Assembly (NCBI RefSeq): GCF_900157365.1
Contig: NZ_FUEZ01000003.1
Span: 1,178,001 to 1,242,000 of the forward strand
Length of the DNA: 64,000 nt
Direction: 5' to 3'
Source: Mycobacterium numidiamassiliense
GTDB taxonomy: Bacteria > Actinomycetota > Actinomycetes > Mycobacteriales > Mycobacteriaceae
A program made the position numbers and the translations under genes. The notes beneath the pieces are model-generated. The model saw only the letters and a list, made by a program, of their open reading frames with translations. It did not search any database and was not told the origin of the DNA. Within the stretch, counting starts at the first letter, position 1. Every line of letters starts with the position of its first letter. Positions 10,248 through 24,533 of the stretch are shown here, one piece after another.

Positions 10248-10919
10248 GTGCACCAACTCGTCCCACGTCTCGCGTCAGCGCGGCTCTATCTGTGTACCGA
10301 CGCCCGCCGGGAACGCGGCGACTTGGCTCAGTTCGCCGATGCCGCGCTGGCCGGCGGGGTGGACATCGTCCAGCTGCGCGACAAGGGGTCGGCCGGCGAG
10401 CAGCGGTTCGGGCCGCTGGAAGCGCGCGAGGAGTTGGCGGCGTGCGACATCCTGGCCGACGTGGCCCGCCGGCACGGTGCATTGTTCGCCGTCAACGACC
10501 GGGCCGACATCGCCCGGGCGGCCGGCGCCGACGTGCTGCATCTGGGACAGGGCGACCTACCGGTGCGCGTCGCGCGCGACATCGTCGGGCCGGACACGCT
10601 GATCGGCCTGTCCAGCCACGACGCCGAACAGGCCGCCGCGGCCGCCGGCTCCGACGCCGATTACTTCTGCGTCGGCCCCTGCTGGCCCACCCCGACTAAG
10701 CCGGGCCGCGCCGCCCCGGGCCTGGAACTCGTCCGGGCGGCGACCGCCCTCGGGACCGGCAAACCGTGGTTCGCCATCGGCGGCATCGATGCGCAGCGGC
10801 TGCCCGAGGTGCTCGACGCCGGAGCCCGGCGGATCGTGGTCGTGCGCGCGATCACCACCGCCGACGACCCGCGGGCCGCCGCCGCACAGCTCAGGTCAGC
10901 GCTTGCAGCAGCGAATTGA
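10248..10919 (+). CDS. thiE: ThiE, thiamine-phosphate synthase
   Basis: This is a 223-residue TIM-barrel enzyme that joins the pyrimidine and thiazole phosphates to give thiamine phosphate. Visible family motifs are VDIVQLRDK (about 37-45), [17 protein letters not shown], the phosphate loop [11 protein letters not shown] and WFAIGGID near the C-terminus. The start is GTG 10248; GTG 10246 is in another frame. It is transcribed away from thiO, so the riboswitch does not cover it. It overlaps mutT3 tail to tail by 29 bases. Confidence 0.94.
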   Translation: MHQLVPRLASARLYLCTDARRERGDLAQFADAALAGGVDIVQLRDKGSAGEQRFGPLEAREELAACDILADVARRHGALFAVNDRADIARAAGADVLHLGQGDLPVRVARDIVGPDTLIGLSSHDAEQAAAAAGSDADYFCVGPCWPTPTKPGRAAPGLELVRAATALGTGKPWFAIGGIDAQRLPEVLDAGARRIVVVRAITTADDPRAAAAQLRSALAAAN

Positions 10920-11538
10920 TGCGGGGACTCGGCGGCGTGTGATCCTCGTCGCCGGGCATGCACCAGACGAAGACCCCGGCCTCGATCTCCAGCGTGCGCG
11001 GCAGGCGCTGACGCCGTTCGTCGCCGTGGCCCAGCGGCACCACCGCCGGAGCGATGCGCAGCCGCTCCCAGCTGGCCGCGAAGCCGGGATGCAGCGGCAG
11101 GTCCGCCACCTCGTCCTCGGCAACCCAGCGCATTTCGGCGCTCTCCCGGTTGGGCACCGTGTGCAGCAGTTCAGCGGCATCGGCAACGACGGTGGTGTAG
11201 GTCCAGTGCGTCCCGGCCAGCCCGGCGACCCGGGCCGTCACCACCTCGCCTCGCACCGAAACCCGCTCGGCGAGCAGGCCGGCCTCCTCGTGTGCCTCCC
11301 GAACCGCGGTTTCCTCGGCGGTCTCGTGACTGTCGCGCGCGCCACCGGGCAATGCCCAGGTGCCGCCCTGATGGCTCCACACCGCACGATGCTGCAGCAG
11401 CACCGCCGGGGTGCCGTCCGGCCGCGGGGCCCGCAGCAGCAGACCCGCCGCGCCGTACCGGCCCCAGTAGTGGGCGCCGCTGTCGGATATCACCCATCCG
11501 TCACCGTCGCCCTGCACGAGATCAGGATATGCAGGCAA
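10891..11538 (-). CDS. mutT3: MutT3, Nudix hydrolase
   Basis: This is a protein of about 215 residues with a complete Nudix box: [20 protein letters not shown] continuing into EAGLL, supplying the REXXEE metal ligands. Members of this family hydrolyse oxidised or non-canonical nucleoside triphosphates; in mycobacteria MutT3 is one of several MutT proteins. The first codon appears to be TTG at 11538; a GTG at 11517 is the alternative. It is divergent from glnX and overlaps the end of thiE. The same neighbourhood occurs in H37Rv (Rv0413). Confidence 0.88.
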   Translation of the reverse strand: MPAYPDLVQGDGDGWVISDSGAHYWGRYGAAGLLLRAPRPDGTPAVLLQHRAVWSHQGGTWALPGGARDSHETAEETAVREAHEEAGLLAERVSVRGEVVTARVAGLAGTHWTYTTVVADAAELLHTVPNRESAEMRWVAEDEVADLPLHPGFAASWERLRIAPAVVPLGHGDERRQRLPRTLEIEAGVFVWCMPGDEDHTPPSPRINSLLQALT

Positions 11539-11586
11539 TCGCTGAAAATGCGTCCGCCTCCCCCCATCGGCGCAGACATTCTCTTA

Positions 11587-11619
11587 GAATTCGCTTATAC
11601 AGGTAAGTACAGCGAATTC
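11587..11619. promoter_or_regulatory. Inverted repeat at the glnX-glnH-pknG promoter
   Basis: GAATTCGCT (11587-11595) and AGCGAATTC (11611-11619) are exact inverse complements separated by 15 bases. A -10-like TAGAAT (11585-11590) overlaps the left arm, so a protein bound here would cover the start of the glnX transcript. The site lies in the gap between divergent mutT3 and glnX. Confidence 0.5.
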
Positions 11620-11648
11620 AGCGGCCGAGAGATGAGGTCTGAAGCGAC

Positions 11649-16242
<4,594 letters not shown>

Positions 16243-16261
16243 TTCGGGCTTTCGGCTTTGC

Positions 16262-16561
16262 GGGCGTCGCGGGTGCGTCCAGGGCGTCGCGGGTGCGTCC
16301 AGGGCGGCGGGAGCCGTCGCGGGTGCGGCTAGGGCATCGCGGGTGCGTCCAGGGCGGCGGGAGCCGTCGCGGGTGCGTCCAGGGCGTCGGGGGTGCGGCT
16401 AGGGCGGCGGGAGCCGTCGCGGGTGCGTCCAGGGCGGCGCGGGTGCGGCTAGGGCGGCGCGGGTGCGGCTAGGGCGGCGGGAGCCGTCGCGGGTGCGGCT
16501 AGGGCGTCGCGGGTGCGGCTAGGGCGTCGCGGGTGCGGCCAGGGCGTCGCGGGTGCGTCCA
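16262..16561. repeat. 13-unit tandem repeat of 20- and 30-bp units
   Basis: Exactly 300 bases are filled by 13 abutting units with no spacers: nine of 20 bp (consensus GGGCGTCGCGGGTGCGTCCA) and four of 30 bp that carry an extra GCGGGAGCCG-type block. Units vary mainly at two positions (GTCC or GGCT near the end, CGTC/CGGC/CATC near the start). It lies 19 bases after the pknG stop in a 367-base gap between convergent genes, so it is probably non-coding. The size pattern suggests a variable-number locus. Confidence 0.92.
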
Positions 16562-16562
16562 G

Positions 16563-16588
16563 GGCGGGAATTCGGTTCGATTCCCGCC
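16563..16588. terminator. GC-rich hairpin between pknG and the DUF559 gene
   Basis: GGCGGGAAT and ATTCCCGCC form a perfect nine-base stem with an eight-base loop directly after the tandem repeat. It lies between two genes that converge and could stop transcription from both sides. It lacks a long U run, as is common in mycobacteria. Confidence 0.5.
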
Positions 16589-16609
16589 GTGAGTGCACAC
16601 TCAACGCCG

Positions 16610-17464
16610 TTATCGCACACCACAACCCGCAATGGCCGCCCGAACCCGGCGCAGGATGCTAGCCGGGCCGTCTTCGGCCACGACCCGGACGACGGTCCAG
16701 CCCAAGTCCTTCAAATCCTCCAGCCGCCGGATGTCTTTGACGTACTGCCGGCGGTCGGTGCGGTGTTGGTCGCCGTCGTACTCGACCGCGACAAACCACT
16801 CCTGCCAACCCATGTCGAGGTAGGCGACCGGGATGCCGTCGACACCCAGCACCGGAATCTGCGTCTGCGGGCGGGGCAGCCCCGCGTCGATGAACAGTAG
16901 CCGCAGGTAGCTTTCCCGGGGTGATTGCGCGCCGGGGTCGAGCAACTCGAGCGCGGCTTCCAGACACCGCAGCCCCGGCGATCGCGAATGGTTCTCCGCA
17001 ACCCGCAGCACATCATCGACCTTGAAACCCGTTGCGCGAGCGAGCGCGTCCAGCCTGGCGACGGCCGAATGAACGGCACCGCGCCGGCCGATATCGAAGG
17101 CGGTCCGCTCGGGCGTGGTGACGGGGCGGCCGTCGATGATCTGCGTCTCGCCGTCGTGCAACACGCCGCGCCGGGTCAGCACACCGTGCGGCGGGCGGGC
17201 GTTGGTGTGCACCAGTTCAACCGGGACGTCGTCGGGAATCCACTGGGCGCCGTGCAAGGCCGCGGCGGCCGCACCGGCGATGGTCGCCCGCCGGCCGGAC
17301 CAGAGCCAGGCCGCGGCGGTGCGCTGCCGCAGCGAAGGCCGGACGTCTCGGCCGAAATACACGTTGGGAAAGGCCGCCCGATAGCGCGTGCGCAGTTGAT
17401 GGCGGCTCAACTCCCCAGCCGCCAGTGCTTCGCTGCCGACAAAAGGGTTCCCCGCCTCCACCAT
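16610..17464 (-). CDS. DUF559/Vsr-like endonuclease-fold protein
   Basis: This is a 284-residue protein in two parts. Residues 1-170 resemble the AbiEi-antitoxin-like N-terminal region of a large mycobacterial family, with a Tyr/Arg-rich start and a TPERTAFDIGR motif. The C-terminal part carries the PD-(D/E)XK-like core of DUF559: VLGVDGIPVAYLDMGW, then VAVEYDGDQHR, then YVKDIRRLEDLKDLGW. This is the layout of Vsr-type nucleases, but activity is not proven for the family. It is a single gene flanked by the repeat on one side. Its biological role is unknown. Confidence 0.75.
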   Translation of the reverse strand: MVEAGNPFVGSEALAAGELSRHQLRTRYRAAFPNVYFGRDVRPSLRQRTAAAWLWSGRRATIAGAAAAALHGAQWIPDDVPVELVHTNARPPHGVLTRRGVLHDGETQIIDGRPVTTPERTAFDIGRRGAVHSAVARLDALARATGFKVDDVLRVAENHSRSPGLRCLEAALELLDPGAQSPRESYLRLLFIDAGLPRPQTQIPVLGVDGIPVAYLDMGWQEWFVAVEYDGDQHRTDRRQYVKDIRRLEDLKDLGWTVVRVVAEDGPASILRRVRAAIAGCGVR

Positions 17465-17587
17465 GTCGCGAACAATCGCACATCAGCGTGGGCGATGATT
17501 TCGGCTATCCACAGGCGATATGCAGGGCCGCAAGAAAATCGCAAGAAAACTCAGCGAATTTTCAGCTGGACACCTCACAGTTAACTC

Positions 17588-18910
17588 ATGCCAGGGCAGT
17601 CCAGCCAATGGGTCGCCACGGCGCGCGCGCTGCGCCGCGCCGGGTTCGGCGTGACCGGACCCGAGGTCGACGCCGCGGTCCGCCAGGACTGGCCGTCCTA
17701 TGTCGACGCCATGCTGGGTGCCAACCCCGACGCCGACCCGGGGGTGATCGCCACCCCGATGCCGTCGTTCGCCGTGCCACGCCCGCCCGGTAAGGGCGCC
17801 ACTCCGGCCACCCGCAAGCAGTACAACCAGCAGCTGACCGAGCAACTTGGTGCGCTGTCGGACTGGTGGCTACAGCGCATGGTGTACGTCCGAGCGCCGG
17901 CGCGCGAAAAGTTAACACTGTTGTGGCACAACCACTTTGCCACGTCTGCGCAGAAAGTCCGGTCCGCCACGCAGATGGCGGCCCAAAATCAGAAATTGCG
18001 CACCTTGTCGTTGGGCGATTTCCACACCCTGGCCTACGCGATGCTGACCGACGCAGCGATGTTGCGCTGGCTGGACGGCCAGAGCAACACGGCCAAGTCG
18101 CCCAACGAGAACCTTGCCCGGGAATTCATGGAGTTGTTCGCGCTCGGCCACGGCAACGGCTACACCGAAGACGACGTCCGCGCCGGGGCCCGCGCCCTCA
18201 CGGGCTGGGTGATCGACCCCGACGGCCAGACCGCGATCGTCCCCAAACGCCGCGACGCAGGGGCCAAGACACTGTTCGGCAGCACCGGGAACTTTGACGC
18301 GGCTGGGTTCTGCGATTCCGTTCTGGCGCAACCTAAGTCGGCAGAATACGTCGCGACACGGCTGTGGCAGCAACTGGCGTCCGACGACCCGCCGCAACCG
18401 CAGACACTTAGCCGGCTGGTCTCGGCCTACGGCCCCGGCCGCAACCTGCGGGCCCTGACCGCCGCGATCCTTACCGACAACGAGTTCACCGGCCCCGCCG
18501 CACTGAACACCAAGATCAACACACCGATCGAATGGCTGGTCGGCGTGCTCCGGGCGCTGCGCGTACCACTGAATACGCCCGCGCAGTTGAAGATGGCCGA
18601 CGGGACCTTGCACGCGCTGGGACAGCGCCCGTTCTATCCGCCCAGCGTCGGTGGCTGGCCGCACGGCCAGGTGTGGCTGTCGACCGCCAGCGCCGAGGCG
18701 CGGCTGCGTGCCGCCAGCCAGCTTGCACACAACGGCGACCTGTCCGTCGTCGAAAGCGCCGCCCCGGGCGAACGCATCGACGCGGTCGGCTACCTGATCG
18801 GTGTCGGCGCCTGGTCAGACCGCACCGCCGACGCACTCGAACCCCTGGTGCGAACACCGCCGCAGTTGGTCGCGGCGGCCGTCAACACGCCCGAATACCT
18901 GACGTCCTAG
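17588..18910 (+). CDS. DUF1800 protein
   Basis: This is a 440-residue protein with the DUF1800 hallmarks LTLLWHNHFATSAQKV, then the helix NENLAREFMELFALGHGNGY followed by TEDDV, then RALTGW. The family is found widely next to DUF1501 genes, as here (15-base gap), and its function is unknown; the pair is often discussed as envelope or secreted proteins. I see no signal peptide in this copy, so export may depend on its Tat-targeted partner. The ATG at 17588 is the first plausible start. Confidence 0.85.
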   Translation: MPGQSSQWVATARALRRAGFGVTGPEVDAAVRQDWPSYVDAMLGANPDADPGVIATPMPSFAVPRPPGKGATPATRKQYNQQLTEQLGALSDWWLQRMVYVRAPAREKLTLLWHNHFATSAQKVRSATQMAAQNQKLRTLSLGDFHTLAYAMLTDAAMLRWLDGQSNTAKSPNENLAREFMELFALGHGNGYTEDDVRAGARALTGWVIDPDGQTAIVPKRRDAGAKTLFGSTGNFDAAGFCDSVLAQPKSAEYVATRLWQQLASDDPPQPQTLSRLVSAYGPGRNLRALTAAILTDNEFTGPAALNTKINTPIEWLVGVLRALRVPLNTPAQLKMADGTLHALGQRPFYPPSVGGWPHGQVWLSTASAEARLRAASQLAHNGDLSVVESAAPGERIDAVGYLIGVGAWSDRTADALEPLVRTPPQLVAAAVNTPEYLTS

Positions 18911-18925
18911 CGAGATTGCCGAACT

Positions 18926-20119
18926 ATGCCCGAGATCAATCGCCGCAAATTCCTGATCGCCAGCGCGGGTGCCGGCGCCGCCGGACTGCTCTCCACAGCG
19001 GCGGCGGTGAGTTGGCCAGACTTGATGCGCGCGGCCCAGGACCGCCCGCTCGCCGACGGCGCCGGCGTGCTCGTACTGGTCACGCTCTACGGAGGCAACG
19101 ATGGGATCAACACCCTGATCCCCTACGCCGACAACGCCTATCACGACGCGCGCCCCGAACTTGCCTACGCGGCGGGCGACGTGCTGCACCTGGACTCACA
19201 GCTCGGCCTTAACCCGGGGATGAAGGGCCTCGCCCAACTCTGGACGCAGCGCCAACTCGCCATCGTGCGCGGCGTGAGCTATCCGCAGCCCGACCACAGC
19301 CACTTCCGTTCCATGGACATCTGGCAGACTGCGTCGCCGGCCGAGCCGGTCTCGACCGGCTGGATCGGCCGCTGGCTCGACGCCACCGGCGACGACCCGT
19401 TGCGCGCGGTCAACATCGGGCCAGTGCTGCCGCCCCTTGCGGTCGGTGAAAAGTACACGGCGGCAGCCCTTTCGACCACGCATGTGCCGGCCGCGCAGGC
19501 AGAGAGGTTCGACGCCATCATGAGCGCGCTGGGCAACGATGACCGCGCCGACACCCCGGCAATGGCGGCGGTCTGCAAGGCCTATCGCGCGACACGCACT
19601 ACCAACAAGACCTTCGAGTCGGTCAAGCCCGCTTCCGCCGAGCACAATTCGCTGGCAACACAGCTGAGTATGGTGGCGGCCGCCGTGCGGGCCGGCGCAC
19701 CAACGCGGGTGTACACGGTGCAACTCGGCGGCTTCGACACCCACGCCAACGAGCGCAACACCCAGCAGCGTCTGCTGCAAACCCTCGACGAGGCGGTCAC
19801 GCCGTTCCTGCGCGACATGGCCGCTGATCGTCACGGCAAAAACGTCGTCCTGATGGCGTATTCGGAGTTCGGTCGCAGGGTGGCCGCCAACGCCTCGCAG
19901 GGCACCGACCACGGCACCGCCGGCCCCGTCTTCATTGCCGGCGTGCCGGTCAAGGGCGGCTTCTACGGTGAGGAACCCAGCCTCACCAATCTCGACCACG
20001 GAGACCTCAAGTACACCACTGACTTTCGCGACGTGTACTACGAGCTGCTGTCGCGCACCGTCGGGACCGATCCCACCCCTTCGGTCGGCTCCGGCCGAAA
20101 CAGTCTGGGCTTCCTATAG
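18926..20119 (+). CDS. DUF1501 protein with Tat signal
   Basis: This is a 397-residue protein beginning with a twin-arginine signal, [18 protein letters not shown]. The body is the DUF1501 (sulfatase/alkaline-phosphatase-like) domain with [15 protein letters not shown] near the start, a central [18 protein letters not shown] segment, [12 protein letters not shown] in the middle and [20 protein letters not shown] near the end; the His and Asp residues in these are candidate metal ligands. The Tat signal suggests export as a folded, possibly metal-loaded protein. It is paired with the DUF1800 gene upstream and overlaps the ackA stop by six bases. Confidence 0.87.
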   Translation: MPEINRRKFLIASAGAGAAGLLSTAAAVSWPDLMRAAQDRPLADGAGVLVLVTLYGGNDGINTLIPYADNAYHDARPELAYAAGDVLHLDSQLGLNPGMKGLAQLWTQRQLAIVRGVSYPQPDHSHFRSMDIWQTASPAEPVSTGWIGRWLDATGDDPLRAVNIGPVLPPLAVGEKYTAAALSTTHVPAAQAERFDAIMSALGNDDRADTPAMAAVCKAYRATRTTNKTFESVKPASAEHNSLATQLSMVAAAVRAGAPTRVYTVQLGGFDTHANERNTQQRLLQTLDEAVTPFLRDMAADRHGKNVVLMAYSEFGRRVAANASQGTDHGTAGPVFIAGVPVKGGFYGEEPSLTNLDHGDLKYTTDFRDVYYELLSRTVGTDPTPSVGSGRNSLGFL

Positions 20120-21268
20120 TTCGGCAAGAAGGGCGACGCAATCACGCGCAATCGCCAGCTCTTCATTGGTCGGCAGCACCAGCACGGTGATCCGGGAGTC
20201 GTCGCTGGAAATCCGGCGCGCCCCTTTGTCGTCGGAGAAGTTGCGGCTCTCGTCGACCACGATGCCCAGCTCCTGTAGTCCGGCCAGCGCGTCGCGGCGC
20301 ACCTCCGCCGCGTTCTCGCCGACGCCGGCTGTGAAGGTCAGCACGTCGGTGTGCCCCAGCACCGCCAGGTAGGCGCCGATGTACTTGCGCAACCGGTGAA
20401 TGAACACGTCGTACGCCAATTGCGCTGAGCCATCGTCGGATTCGATCATCTGGCGGAGTCGCCGGAAATCGTTCTCCCCCGCCAGGCCCCACACCCCCGA
20501 CTGGTGGTTGAGCATGGACTCGATCTCGTCGACACTCATCTTCGCGCGCCGCCACAGGTAGCTGATGACGCCGGGGTCCACGTCGCCGCTACGGGTGCCC
20601 ATCACCAGCCCCTCCAGCGGGGTCAGGCCCATCGATGTTTCGACCGGCCGTCCGCCCGCGATCGCCGAGGCTGAGTCGCCATTGCCCAGGTGCAGAATGA
20701 TCTGGTTCAGCCGGTCCAGCGGCCGGTCCAAAAAGCCCGCGACCTGCTCGCTGACGTAGCGGTGCGATGTGCCGTGAAATCCGTAGCGGCGTATCTCCCA
20801 GCGCTGCGCCAACTCTCGATTGATGGCGTAGGTCGCGGCCGCGGCCGGCAGGTCGTGAAAAAACGCGGTGTCGAAGACCGCGATGTGCGCGACGTCGGGC
20901 AGCAGCTTGCGCGCCACTTTGATTCCCCGTATCGCGGGCGGATTGTGCAGTGGCGCCAGCTCGGAAAGCTTGTCGAGCTCGGCGATCGTGTCATCGTCGA
21001 GCAGCGTCGGGTGGTAGAAGTGCTTGCCCCCGTGGACGACTCGGTGGCCGACCGCCACCAGGCCGCAGGACTTGAGGTCGATGCCGGACTCCGCCATCTG
21101 CTCGAAGGCGAGGCGCAGGGCCTCCTCGTGATCGGCGGCCCGCGACGACGGCTCGCCGATCTGCTGGACTTTGCCGCCGTCGCGCGACACCCCGGAGACC
21201 GGGTCGACCAGTTGGAATTTCAGCGAGGAGGAGCCGGAATTGATCACCAGCACAAGCTGATCAGCCAT
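20114..21268 (-). CDS. ackA: AckA, acetate kinase
   Basis: This is a 384-residue enzyme that interconverts acetyl phosphate and acetate with ATP formation. The first phosphate loop is [11 protein letters not shown] (residues 8-18). Family motifs [30 protein letters not shown] and [10 protein letters not shown] are present. The ATG at 21268 overlaps the pta stop by eight bases, and fgd1 lies upstream of pta, so the three genes are co-transcribed. It converges on the DUF1501 gene. Confidence 0.96.
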   Translation of the reverse strand: MADQLVLVINSGSSSLKFQLVDPVSGVSRDGGKVQQIGEPSSRAADHEEALRLAFEQMAESGIDLKSCGLVAVGHRVVHGGKHFYHPTLLDDDTIAELDKLSELAPLHNPPAIRGIKVARKLLPDVAHIAVFDTAFFHDLPAAAATYAINRELAQRWEIRRYGFHGTSHRYVSEQVAGFLDRPLDRLNQIILHLGNGDSASAIAGGRPVETSMGLTPLEGLVMGTRSGDVDPGVISYLWRRAKMSVDEIESMLNHQSGVWGLAGENDFRRLRQMIESDDGSAQLAYDVFIHRLRKYIGAYLAVLGHTDVLTFTAGVGENAAEVRRDALAGLQELGIVVDESRNFSDDKGARRISSDDSRITVLVLPTNEELAIARDCVALLAEL

Positions 21269-23336
21269 GGCCCGCGCCCTGCGCCTGGATCGCGGTGATG
21301 GCGATCGTGTTGACGATGTCTTCGACCAGCGCACCCCGGGACAGGTCGTTCACCGGTTTGCGCAGGCCCTGCAGCACCGGGCCGATCGCGATTGCCCCGG
21401 CGCTGCGCTGCACCGCCTTGTAGGTGTTGTTGCCGGTGTTGAGGTCGGGAAAGATCAGCACCGTGGCGTGACCGGCCACCGGCGAGTCGCCCAGCTTGGT
21501 GGCGGCCACCGAGGGTTCTACCGCCGCGTCGTATTGGATGGGACCCTCGACCGCCAGGTGCGGCTCGCGCATCCGCACCAATCCGGTTGCCGTCCTGACC
21601 TTGTCGACGTCGGCTCCGGTGCCCGAGTCGCCGGTGGAGTAGGACAACATCGCGACTTTGGGCTCGATGCCGAACTGCGCGGCGGTGCGGGCCGAACTGA
21701 TCGCGATGTCGGCGAGCTGTTCGGGGGTGGGGTCCGGGATGATCGCGCAGTCGCCGTAGGCCAGCACCCGATCGGGCAGGCACATCAGGAAAATGCTGGA
21801 CACCGTCGATACGTCCGGAACGGTTCTGATGATTTCAAGCGCCGGTCGAACGGTATGCGCGGTGGTGTGGGCGGCGCCCGAGACCATGCCGTCGACCATG
21901 CCGTTGTACACCAGCATGGTCCCGAAATACGAGACATCGCTCATGATCTCGCGGGCCCGCTCGACGGTGATTCCCTTTGCCTTGCGCAACTCGGCGTATT
22001 GCGCTGCGAACTGGTCGCATAGGCCCCCGCCGCGCGGGTCGATGACTTTCGCCTCGCTCAGGTCGACACCGAGTTCGGCTGAGCGCAAGCGGATTTGGGC
22101 TTCATCGCCCAGGATCGTCAAATCCGCGATGCAACGTCTCAGCACCCTTCCAGCCGCCTCGAGGATGCGGTCGTCGTCGCCCTCGGGCAGCACGATGTGC
22201 TTGCGATCGGAGCGCGCCTGCTGCGCCAGCCGGTGGGTGAACATCTGCGGTGTCGTCACGGTGGGGAACGGAATCGCAAGCTGCGCAACTAGATCCGCGA
22301 CATCCATGTGGCTGTTCACCAGCTCGATGGCGGTGTCGATCTTGCGCTGCGACTTCGCGGTGACCCGGCCGCGAGCCGAGGCGGCCGCGCTGGCTGTTTC
22401 GTAGGTCCCCAATGCGGTCGCGACGATGGGCAGCCGAAGCCTCAGCCCGGACACCAGAGTCGAGATGGAAGGATGCAAGGTAAACCCGCCGTTGAGGATG
22501 AGGCAGCACAGCGACGGAAACCCTTCGGCCGCATGCGCACTGGCGGCGGCCAGTACGACGTCGGAACGGTCGCCGGGGGTGATCACCGCCATGCCGTCGC
22601 GCAGTCGTTCCAGCACATGGTCCGCGGTCATGCCGGCGACCAGCACGCTCATCGCCTCACGCTCGACGAGCGCGGTGTCGCCGCTGACCAACGTCCCGTG
22701 CACGGCCTGCTGCAATTCGGCCACCGTCGGCGCCCGCAGCAGCGGCTCGTCGGGCAGCACGTAGCCGCGCGGCGTGAACATGTGCAGCGCTTCGGCAACG
22801 GCACCCACTTCCGCCGGGTCGCATCGGTTGGCGACCACCGCCGCGGTGTGGGCACGCTGAGTCGCCAGCTCGGTCAGACAGATCTCGACGACGCTGGCGA
22901 CCTGTTCAGCGGTGCGGTCGTTGGCGCCTACCACCAGCAGCACCGGCGCGCCGAGATTGACCGCGATCCGGGCATTGACCGAGAGTTCGGCCGGGCTGGC
23001 GACATCGGTGTAGTCGCTACCGACGATCACCACCGCGTCGCACGCCTGTGCCATGGCGTGATACGACTCGACGATGCCGGTGATCGCGGCGTCGATGTCG
23101 GCGTGCAGCTGCTGGTAGGTCACGCCCACACACTGTTCATAGGACAGGCCCGCGGTAGTGCGCGTCAGCAGCAGTTCCAGGATGTAGTCGCGTTCGCCGC
23201 CGAGCCGGGTGATCGGCCGGAACACACCAACTTTCGCGACCGTCGCGGTCAATCGGTTCAGCAGACCCAGCGCGATCGTCGATTTGCCGGTCTCCGGCTC
23301 TGGCGCCGCGATGTAGATCGCTGACGTGTCAGCCAA
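21261..23336 (-). CDS. pta: Pta, phosphate acetyltransferase (three-domain form)
   Basis: This is a 691-residue enzyme that converts acetyl-CoA and phosphate to acetyl phosphate. The N-terminal part is a BioD-like P-loop domain ([18 protein letters not shown]), the middle a DRTGG domain, and the C-terminal 320 residues the catalytic domain with [17 protein letters not shown] and the late [14 protein letters not shown] segment. The start is a TTG at 23336 inside the last codons of fgd1 (eight-base overlap). The length equals that of other long-form Pta proteins. Confidence 0.95.
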   Translation of the reverse strand: MADTSAIYIAAPEPETGKSTIALGLLNRLTATVAKVGVFRPITRLGGERDYILELLLTRTTAGLSYEQCVGVTYQQLHADIDAAITGIVESYHAMAQACDAVVIVGSDYTDVASPAELSVNARIAVNLGAPVLLVVGANDRTAEQVASVVEICLTELATQRAHTAAVVANRCDPAEVGAVAEALHMFTPRGYVLPDEPLLRAPTVAELQQAVHGTLVSGDTALVEREAMSVLVAGMTADHVLERLRDGMAVITPGDRSDVVLAAASAHAAEGFPSLCCLILNGGFTLHPSISTLVSGLRLRLPIVATALGTYETASAAASARGRVTAKSQRKIDTAIELVNSHMDVADLVAQLAIPFPTVTTPQMFTHRLAQQARSDRKHIVLPEGDDDRILEAAGRVLRRCIADLTILGDEAQIRLRSAELGVDLSEAKVIDPRGGGLCDQFAAQYAELRKAKGITVERAREIMSDVSYFGTMLVYNGMVDGMVSGAAHTTAHTVRPALEIIRTVPDVSTVSSIFLMCLPDRVLAYGDCAIIPDPTPEQLADIAISSARTAAQFGIEPKVAMLSYSTGDSGTGADVDKVRTATGLVRMREPHLAVEGPIQYDAAVEPSVAATKLGDSPVAGHATVLIFPDLNTGNNTYKAVQRSAGAIAIGPVLQGLRKPVNDLSRGALVEDIVNTIAITAIQAQGAGHG

Positions 23337-24339
23337 GTCGCCGCAATCTGGGCGCCAGATCCTTTTCGAAAAGCTCCAGGAACCGGCGCTGGTCGTGGCC
23401 CGGCGCGTGGAACACCAAGTGGTTGAGGCCCCAACCGACGTACTGACCGACCTTCTCCACCGCCTCGTCAGGGTCCGACGAGACGATCCAGCGCTTGGCG
23501 ACCTGTTCGATCGGCAGCGCGTTGGCCGCCGCCTCCATCTCGATCGGGTCGTGAATGCTGGTCTTCTGTTCGGCCGTCAGCGACAGCGGCGCCCAGAACC
23601 GGGTGTTCTCCAACGCCAGGTCCGGATCGGTGTCGTAGGAGATCTTGATTTCGATCATCCGGTCGATGTCGTCGGGATTCTTGCCCGCGGCCTCCGCGCC
23701 TTCCTTCATGGCGGGGATGAGCTTGTCCTTGTACAGCTCCTCGCCCTTGCCGGAGGTGCAGATGAAGCCGTCGCCGGCGCGGCCCGCATACTTGGCGACT
23801 TGCGGGCCCCCCGCGGCGATGTAGATCGGGATGCCGCCCTCGGGCACGTCGTAAATCGAAGCGCCCTTGGTGTGGTAGTACTCGCCCTCGAAGTCGACCC
23901 GGTCGCCCAGCCACAGCTCGCGCATCAGTCGCACCGATTCGCGCAGCCGGGCGTAGCGCTCCTTGAACTCCGGCCATTCGCCCTCGTATCCGGTGGCGAT
24001 CTCGTTCAGCGACTCGCCGGTGCCGACACCGAGGAAGATGCGATCCGGGTAGAGGCACCCCATCGTGGCAAAGGCCTGCGCGATGACGGCGGGGTTGTAG
24101 CGGAAGGTCGGAGTCAGTACCGAGGTGCCCAGGATGAGCCGCTCGGTTCGTTCGCCGACCGCGGTCATCCAGGCCAGCGAAAAGGGGGCGTGCCCACCCT
24201 CGTGACGCCAGGGCTGGAAGTGGTCACTGACCGTGGCGCTGTCCATGCCGTGCGCTTCGGCGGCGACAGCCAGTTCGACGAGCTCGCGCGGTGCGAATTG
24301 TTCAGCGGATGCTTTGTATCCAAGTTTGAGTTCAGCCAC
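23329..24339 (-). CDS. fgd1: Fgd1, F420-dependent glucose-6-phosphate dehydrogenase
   Basis: This is a 336-residue TIM-barrel enzyme of the luciferase-like family. It oxidises glucose 6-phosphate to 6-phosphogluconolactone and reduces cofactor F420, the main supply of reduced F420 in mycobacteria and needed for activation of nitroimidazole drugs. Near-invariant stretches include [16 protein letters not shown] with the active-site His40, [17 protein letters not shown] and [12 protein letters not shown]. The start is GTG 24339 with an AGAAAGAAG ribosome site. It heads an fgd1-pta-ackA unit. Confidence 0.97.
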   Translation of the reverse strand: MAELKLGYKASAEQFAPRELVELAVAAEAHGMDSATVSDHFQPWRHEGGHAPFSLAWMTAVGERTERLILGTSVLTPTFRYNPAVIAQAFATMGCLYPDRIFLGVGTGESLNEIATGYEGEWPEFKERYARLRESVRLMRELWLGDRVDFEGEYYHTKGASIYDVPEGGIPIYIAAGGPQVAKYAGRAGDGFICTSGKGEELYKDKLIPAMKEGAEAAGKNPDDIDRMIEIKISYDTDPDLALENTRFWAPLSLTAEQKTSIHDPIEMEAAANALPIEQVAKRWIVSSDPDEAVEKVGQYVGWGLNHLVFHAPGHDQRRFLELFEKDLAPRLRRLG

Positions 24340-24360
24340 GACTTCTTTCTACTCCTAGAT

Positions 24361-24519
24361 CGTCGGTCGCGACCCGCTGCGCCCAGCTTCGCTGCGCTTG
24401 CGATCGCTCACCTATCGTCGGTCGCGACCCGCTGCGCCCAGCTTCGCTGCGCTTGCGATCGCTCACCTATCGTCGGTCGCGACCCGCTGCGCCCAGCTTC
24501 GCTGCGCTTGCGATCGCTC
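24361..24519. repeat. Triplicated 55-bp direct repeat between fgd1 and the hydrolase gene
   Basis: Two full 55-base units (24361-24415 and 24416-24470) and a third of 49 bases (24471-24519) are identical where they overlap. Each starts CGTCGGTCGCGACCCGCTGC and contains the ten-base palindrome GGTCGCGACC and a GCGATCGC core. The array fills most of the gap between divergent fgd1 and the hydrolase and so includes both promoter regions. Confidence 0.95.
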
Positions 24520-24520
24520 C

Positions 24521-24526
24521 TAGACT
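24521..24526 (+). promoter_or_regulatory. Putative leaderless -10 element of the hydrolase gene
   Basis: TAGACT (TANNNT) lies seven bases before the ATG at 24534, right at the end of the repeat array. No ribosome binding site is present. Confidence 0.45.
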
Positions 24527-24533
24527 CACCGGC

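Noticed and set aside
16262..16561. CRISPR array
   Set aside because: Units abut directly with no unique spacers, and no cas gene is nearby; it is a tandem repeat.
16565..16590. tRNA T-arm-like GGTTCGATTCCCGCC, possible tRNA end or attachment site
   Set aside because: There is no acceptor, D or anticodon arm upstream, no CCA end and no integrase gene; the simple nine-base hairpin explains it better.
24361..24519. Insertion-sequence or MITE remnant
   Set aside because: There are no terminal inverted repeats, no target duplication and no transposase piece; direct tandem copies fit slippage or unequal crossing-over.
24453..24533. Longer start for the metallo-hydrolase reaching into the 55-bp repeat
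   Set aside because: The added residues would be encoded by the repeat and are not hydrolase-like; ATG 24534 has a leaderless promoter just before it.
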